Both the position numbers and the translations under genes were made by a program. From positions 1-64,000 of the IMG/VR virus record IMGVR_UViG_3300046820_001014: 64,000 bases of DNA; one strand, given 5' to 3'. Shown piece after piece: positions 61,847 to 64,000 of this stretch. The stretch's first letter is position 1; every line of letters starts with the position of its first letter. Below the pieces are notes generated by a model. That model did no database searches and had not been told where the DNA came from. It worked only from the letters and a program-made list of their open reading frames with translations. The DNA comes from a virus.

Positions 61847-62510
61847 AATACCATTTAAAATTTTTACACGTTTGTCTGTTATTTACATTCTTACAACATC
61901 TCGAAATATTAGTTGAATCTATGTTAAAAAATCTAGCTGCTTCTCTGGTGCTTTCCCATTCTTTAATAAAGTTACCTTCTAAATCATATTGATAAACTTT
62001 TTTACTCTTTACTTCTGCTAATCTTTGCATAGTAAATTCAGAAGGTTTATTTCCTTTATTAGCTTTAGATATTTTATCCTTAGTTTCTTGAGATTTACGT
62101 CTACCAGATTTTATAAAACCACAAGCAATTAATTCTTCTGTAGTTCTTGTTTTTCTAGGAGAAGTAATATGTGACATACTAATTTTCTTCTTTGTTTCCT
62201 CTGACACTTTTAAACCACTGTTATTCTCAGCTATTTTTCTAATGTTATATTGAGGATTCAAAGAGTCTAAATAATATTGTTCTCTCTCAATTAATATTTC
62301 TTTGCTACACTCTTCAATTATCTCAAAAATAAAACTTTCTTCTTTATGTTTATTCCAAGATACTTGAATATGTTTATTCCGATGTTTGTTATTTCTTAAC
62401 AAATGTTTATGAAGTGTTACTCTTTTTCTATAATTAAAAGCACTTCCTATGTAAATTTTATTATTTACAGTATTTGTTATTTTATAAATAACAGTAATAT
62501 TTAAATTCAT
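61833..62510 (-). CDS. GIY-YIG homing endonuclease with NUMOD domains
   Basis: The 225-residue protein begins V-I-Y-K-I-T-N and K-I-Y-I-G-S-A, the GIY-YIG core, with R-K-R-V-T-L-H and E-Q-Y-Y-L-D-S-L. NUMOD3-like repeats follow (S-E-E-T-K-K-K-I-S and S-Q-E-T-K-D-K-I-S-K-A-N-K-G). A NUMOD1-like helix comes last (E-W-E-S-T-R-E-A-A-R-F-F-N-I). It lies just after the helicase gene with a CGTATAA box 18 bases before its start. Confidence 0.92.
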   Translation of the reverse strand: MNLNITVIYKITNTVNNKIYIGSAFNYRKRVTLHKHLLRNNKHRNKHIQVSWNKHKEESFIFEIIEECSKEILIEREQYYLDSLNPQYNIRKIAENNSGLKVSEETKKKISMSHITSPRKTRTTEELIACGFIKSGRRKSQETKDKISKANKGNKPSEFTMQRLAEVKSKKVYQYDLEGNFIKEWESTREAARFFNIDSTNISRCCKNVNNRQTCKNFKWYYEKQ

Positions 62511-62528
62511 ATAATCATTTTTACTGAT

Positions 62529-62535
62529 TTATACG
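62529..62535 (-). promoter_or_regulatory. CGTATAA box before the GIY-YIG gene at 62510
   Basis: The minus strand reads AATCGTATAA in the 39-base gap after the helicase stop, 18 bases before the homing gene ATG. Confidence 0.45.
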
Positions 62536-62549
62536 ATTTAAATAGAAAC

Positions 62550-63611
62550 TCAATTGCAGACTGTTATAGGAGGCAACTCATAAAAATGATTAACAGCACC
62601 ATTGAAAAACAAATTAACATTCTTAAAACCTGATCCTTGTCTATTCAAAGAAATAGAGAGTTCTCTATGATTATCTTTTAGTTTTGTTAAATCATAACCA
62701 GACCAACTTTTAATCTCATGTCTATATGGAGCAAAGAGACCAATTAAATAGTTAACATCTCTACCAGTAAGTTTGCTATCTCCTAAACCATCTGGTGATG
62801 GTCTAAGTTTTTGTTCTATTAAACCACCTCCTTTAGTAAATTCTAAGTTTTCTTTAGCAGCAGCTTGTTGCTGTACTCCTACTATATGTGCTTTAAATTT
62901 ATCTCTAAGAGTAAGTGCATAATCAGAACTAAACTTTTCCATAGCATCCTTCAATGTTCCTCCTTTTTCTGGAGTAAGAAGATTATAGTTATCTATAATA
63001 ATAATTGTATAAAGATCAGGATCAGTAGGTTCATAAAAATCCATAATCTTATGTTCCTCATTTCCAATCATTATAGTTTTATAATGAATAGTACCATTCT
63101 TCTCAAACCAATCTCTGCAATATTTATAAATTCCAAAAGGATTCCTAATAGAGTCAATAATAGTAACAGTATCTTCAAACACTTCTATCTTTTCTTTAAT
63201 CTCTTTAACTTTACCTAACACTTCATCTGTTAAAATATAGCTTTGAAATTTACTTTCAAGATTTTGAGAGTCTATGACTATACCATAATCTGTAAATAAT
63301 CTATTAGAAATAATACTTAAGAGTTTTGCACTTTTAGATATTTCTAAACTAAAGTACAATATTTTAATTTTAATATTACTTTCATTTTGCGAAATAAACT
63401 TATAAGGTTGATACATATACATAAAATCAGCTATCTGAGTTTTACCAACTTTACTAGAAGCTGTTACTATAGTGTATCTTTCTTTCTCTATTCCAGGAAT
63501 AACTGTACTAAACTTTGGTAAATCTACCCAAGGAATACATGTATAAAGACCATTTTCTCTTAGAAGTTTATTTTTCTCAATATCTACATAAACTCTTTCA
63601 AAAATACTCAT
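62550..63611 (-). CDS. DnaB-like replicative helicase (superfamily 4)
   Basis: The 353-residue protein has a RecA-type core: Walker A A51-S-S-K-V-G-K-T58, Walker B I-I-I-I-D-N-Y-N-L-L, then V-G-V-Q-Q-Q-A and D-V-N-Y-L-I-G-L, the late DnaB motifs. There is no DnaB N-terminal domain; only about 40 residues precede the core. It would unwind DNA at the phage fork together with the primase at 57940-58896. Confidence 0.85.
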   Translation of the reverse strand: MSIFERVYVDIEKNKLLRENGLYTCIPWVDLPKFSTVIPGIEKERYTIVTASSKVGKTQIADFMYMYQPYKFISQNESNIKIKILYFSLEISKSAKLLSIISNRLFTDYGIVIDSQNLESKFQSYILTDEVLGKVKEIKEKIEVFEDTVTIIDSIRNPFGIYKYCRDWFEKNGTIHYKTIMIGNEEHKIMDFYEPTDPDLYTIIIIDNYNLLTPEKGGTLKDAMEKFSSDYALTLRDKFKAHIVGVQQQAAAKENLEFTKGGGLIEQKLRPSPDGLGDSKLTGRDVNYLIGLFAPYRHEIKSWSGYDLTKLKDNHRELSISLNRQGSGFKNVNLFFNGAVNHFYELPPITVCN

Positions 63612-64000
63612 TATAAAGTTTCTGATAAATTTGATTTTAACTCAGTCATTTCTAACTTTTCCCACAATTTAGCTTTGATGAAGTTTTCTATCTTCATATT
63701 AATGTTACTATAATTAGCTTTAAGTTTGGCAATTACCTCATTATGAAGATTAATATCCCTCTTAATATTCTTAGCATACAAGATAGACATTAGATTTCTA
63801 TCTGCAGCAGTAAGAAATGCTTGTTTACCATCAATAATAATAAAAGCTGGATAAGCCTCATATAACTCATCAATGTGCTTATCTACCTCAAAGAAAAGTT
63901 CTTTAGCAAGTTTCTCAGTAACCTCAAAGTAATCCAATTGGAATGTACTCTTAGTACTAGGAATTACTTGCTCAATAAGACCTCTCTCTGCAAGGGAAAT
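63611..64000 (-). CDS. Partial gene running off the right edge, unknown function
   Basis: The frame on the minus strand stays open to the last base of the window. The first visible codons give I-S-L-A-E-R-G-L-I-E-Q-V before the region starting L-D-Y-F-E-V, so the gene begins outside. The visible 129 residues are helical and charged. In other phages a DnaB N-terminal-like or helicase-loading protein often precedes a truncated DnaB, so this might be the missing DnaB N-terminal part, but that is only a guess. Its stop overlaps the helicase start by one base. Confidence 0.5.
   Translation of the reverse strand: MSLAERGLIEQVIPSTKSTFQLDYFEVTEKLAKELFFEVDKHIDELYEAYPAFIIIDGKQAFLTAADRNLMSILYAKNIKRDINLHNEVIAKLKANYSNINMKIENFIKAKLWEKLEMTELKSNLSETL

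Noticed and set aside
1-64000. Alternative genetic code
   Set aside because: TAG, TGA and TAA all end genes at positions consistent with neighbours, and the large genes have no in-frame stops. The standard code explains everything seen.
1-64000. CRISPR arrays, insertion sequences, integrase or attachment sites
   Set aside because: No spaced direct repeats, transposase or recombinase genes were found. The mobile genes are all homing endonucleases.

Overview
The window looks like about two thirds of the genome of a crAss-like phage (order Crassvirales) of a Bacteroidetes host. The DNA is very AT-rich and genes are tightly packed, often with ATGA overlaps. Leaders before start codons are A-rich with no clear Shine-Dalgarno sequence, as in Bacteroidetes. 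TAA, TAG and TGA all end genes, so I see no stop-codon reassignment. Hallmarks are a P22 gp10-like 'muzzle' protein, cargo proteins with phage-wide motifs, and one giant 4712-residue protein with a DxDxD RNA polymerase signature. Portal, major capsid, terminase and DNA polymerase genes are not here and probably lie outside both edges.

Plus strand, 1-43227 (structural, late). A terminator from an upstream gene is followed by neck/head proteins (101-4834), the muzzle protein (4838-8782), cargo-type proteins (8782-13783, with an HNH homing endonuclease at 9893), and the giant virion RNA polymerase fusion (13785-27923). A ferritin (27920-28411) sits between it and a second large virion protein (28408-32037). 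Then come lysis genes (CHAP endolysin, single-gene u-spanin, holin candidate), a tail-fibre/adhesin block (33351-41671), a permuted NlpC/P60-like protein and small membrane proteins.

Minus strand, 64000-43224 (replication, nucleotide metabolism, host takeover). In transcription order: a partial gene, DnaB-like helicase, Sak4-like ATPase, an SSB-like protein, primase, a ubiquitin-like conjugation cassette (Ubl, E2-like, JAMM protease, E1-like; 57928-54680), two PD-(D/E)XK-type nucleases, PhoH, small proteins, NrdB, NrdA, a MazG-like pyrophosphohydrolase, an Acb2-type anti-CBASS protein, a mini DNA ligase, a dNMP kinase and ThyX. Four homing endonucleases (two HNH, two GIY-YIG) are scattered through this strand. 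The two gene blocks converge at 43224-43227, where their stop codons overlap.

The strongest leads are: (1) the complete phage-encoded E1-E2-Ubl-JAMM set; (2) an HNH element inserted in thyX that left the old 5' end of thyX behind and supplies a synonymously recoded replacement 5' end; (3) a single protein joining a zincin, RNA polymerase core, SLOG domain and Dda/RecD-like helicase; (4) a ferritin with all iron ligands translationally coupled between two virion genes; and (5) a recurring intergenic CGTATAA motif before operon heads and homing endonuclease genes.
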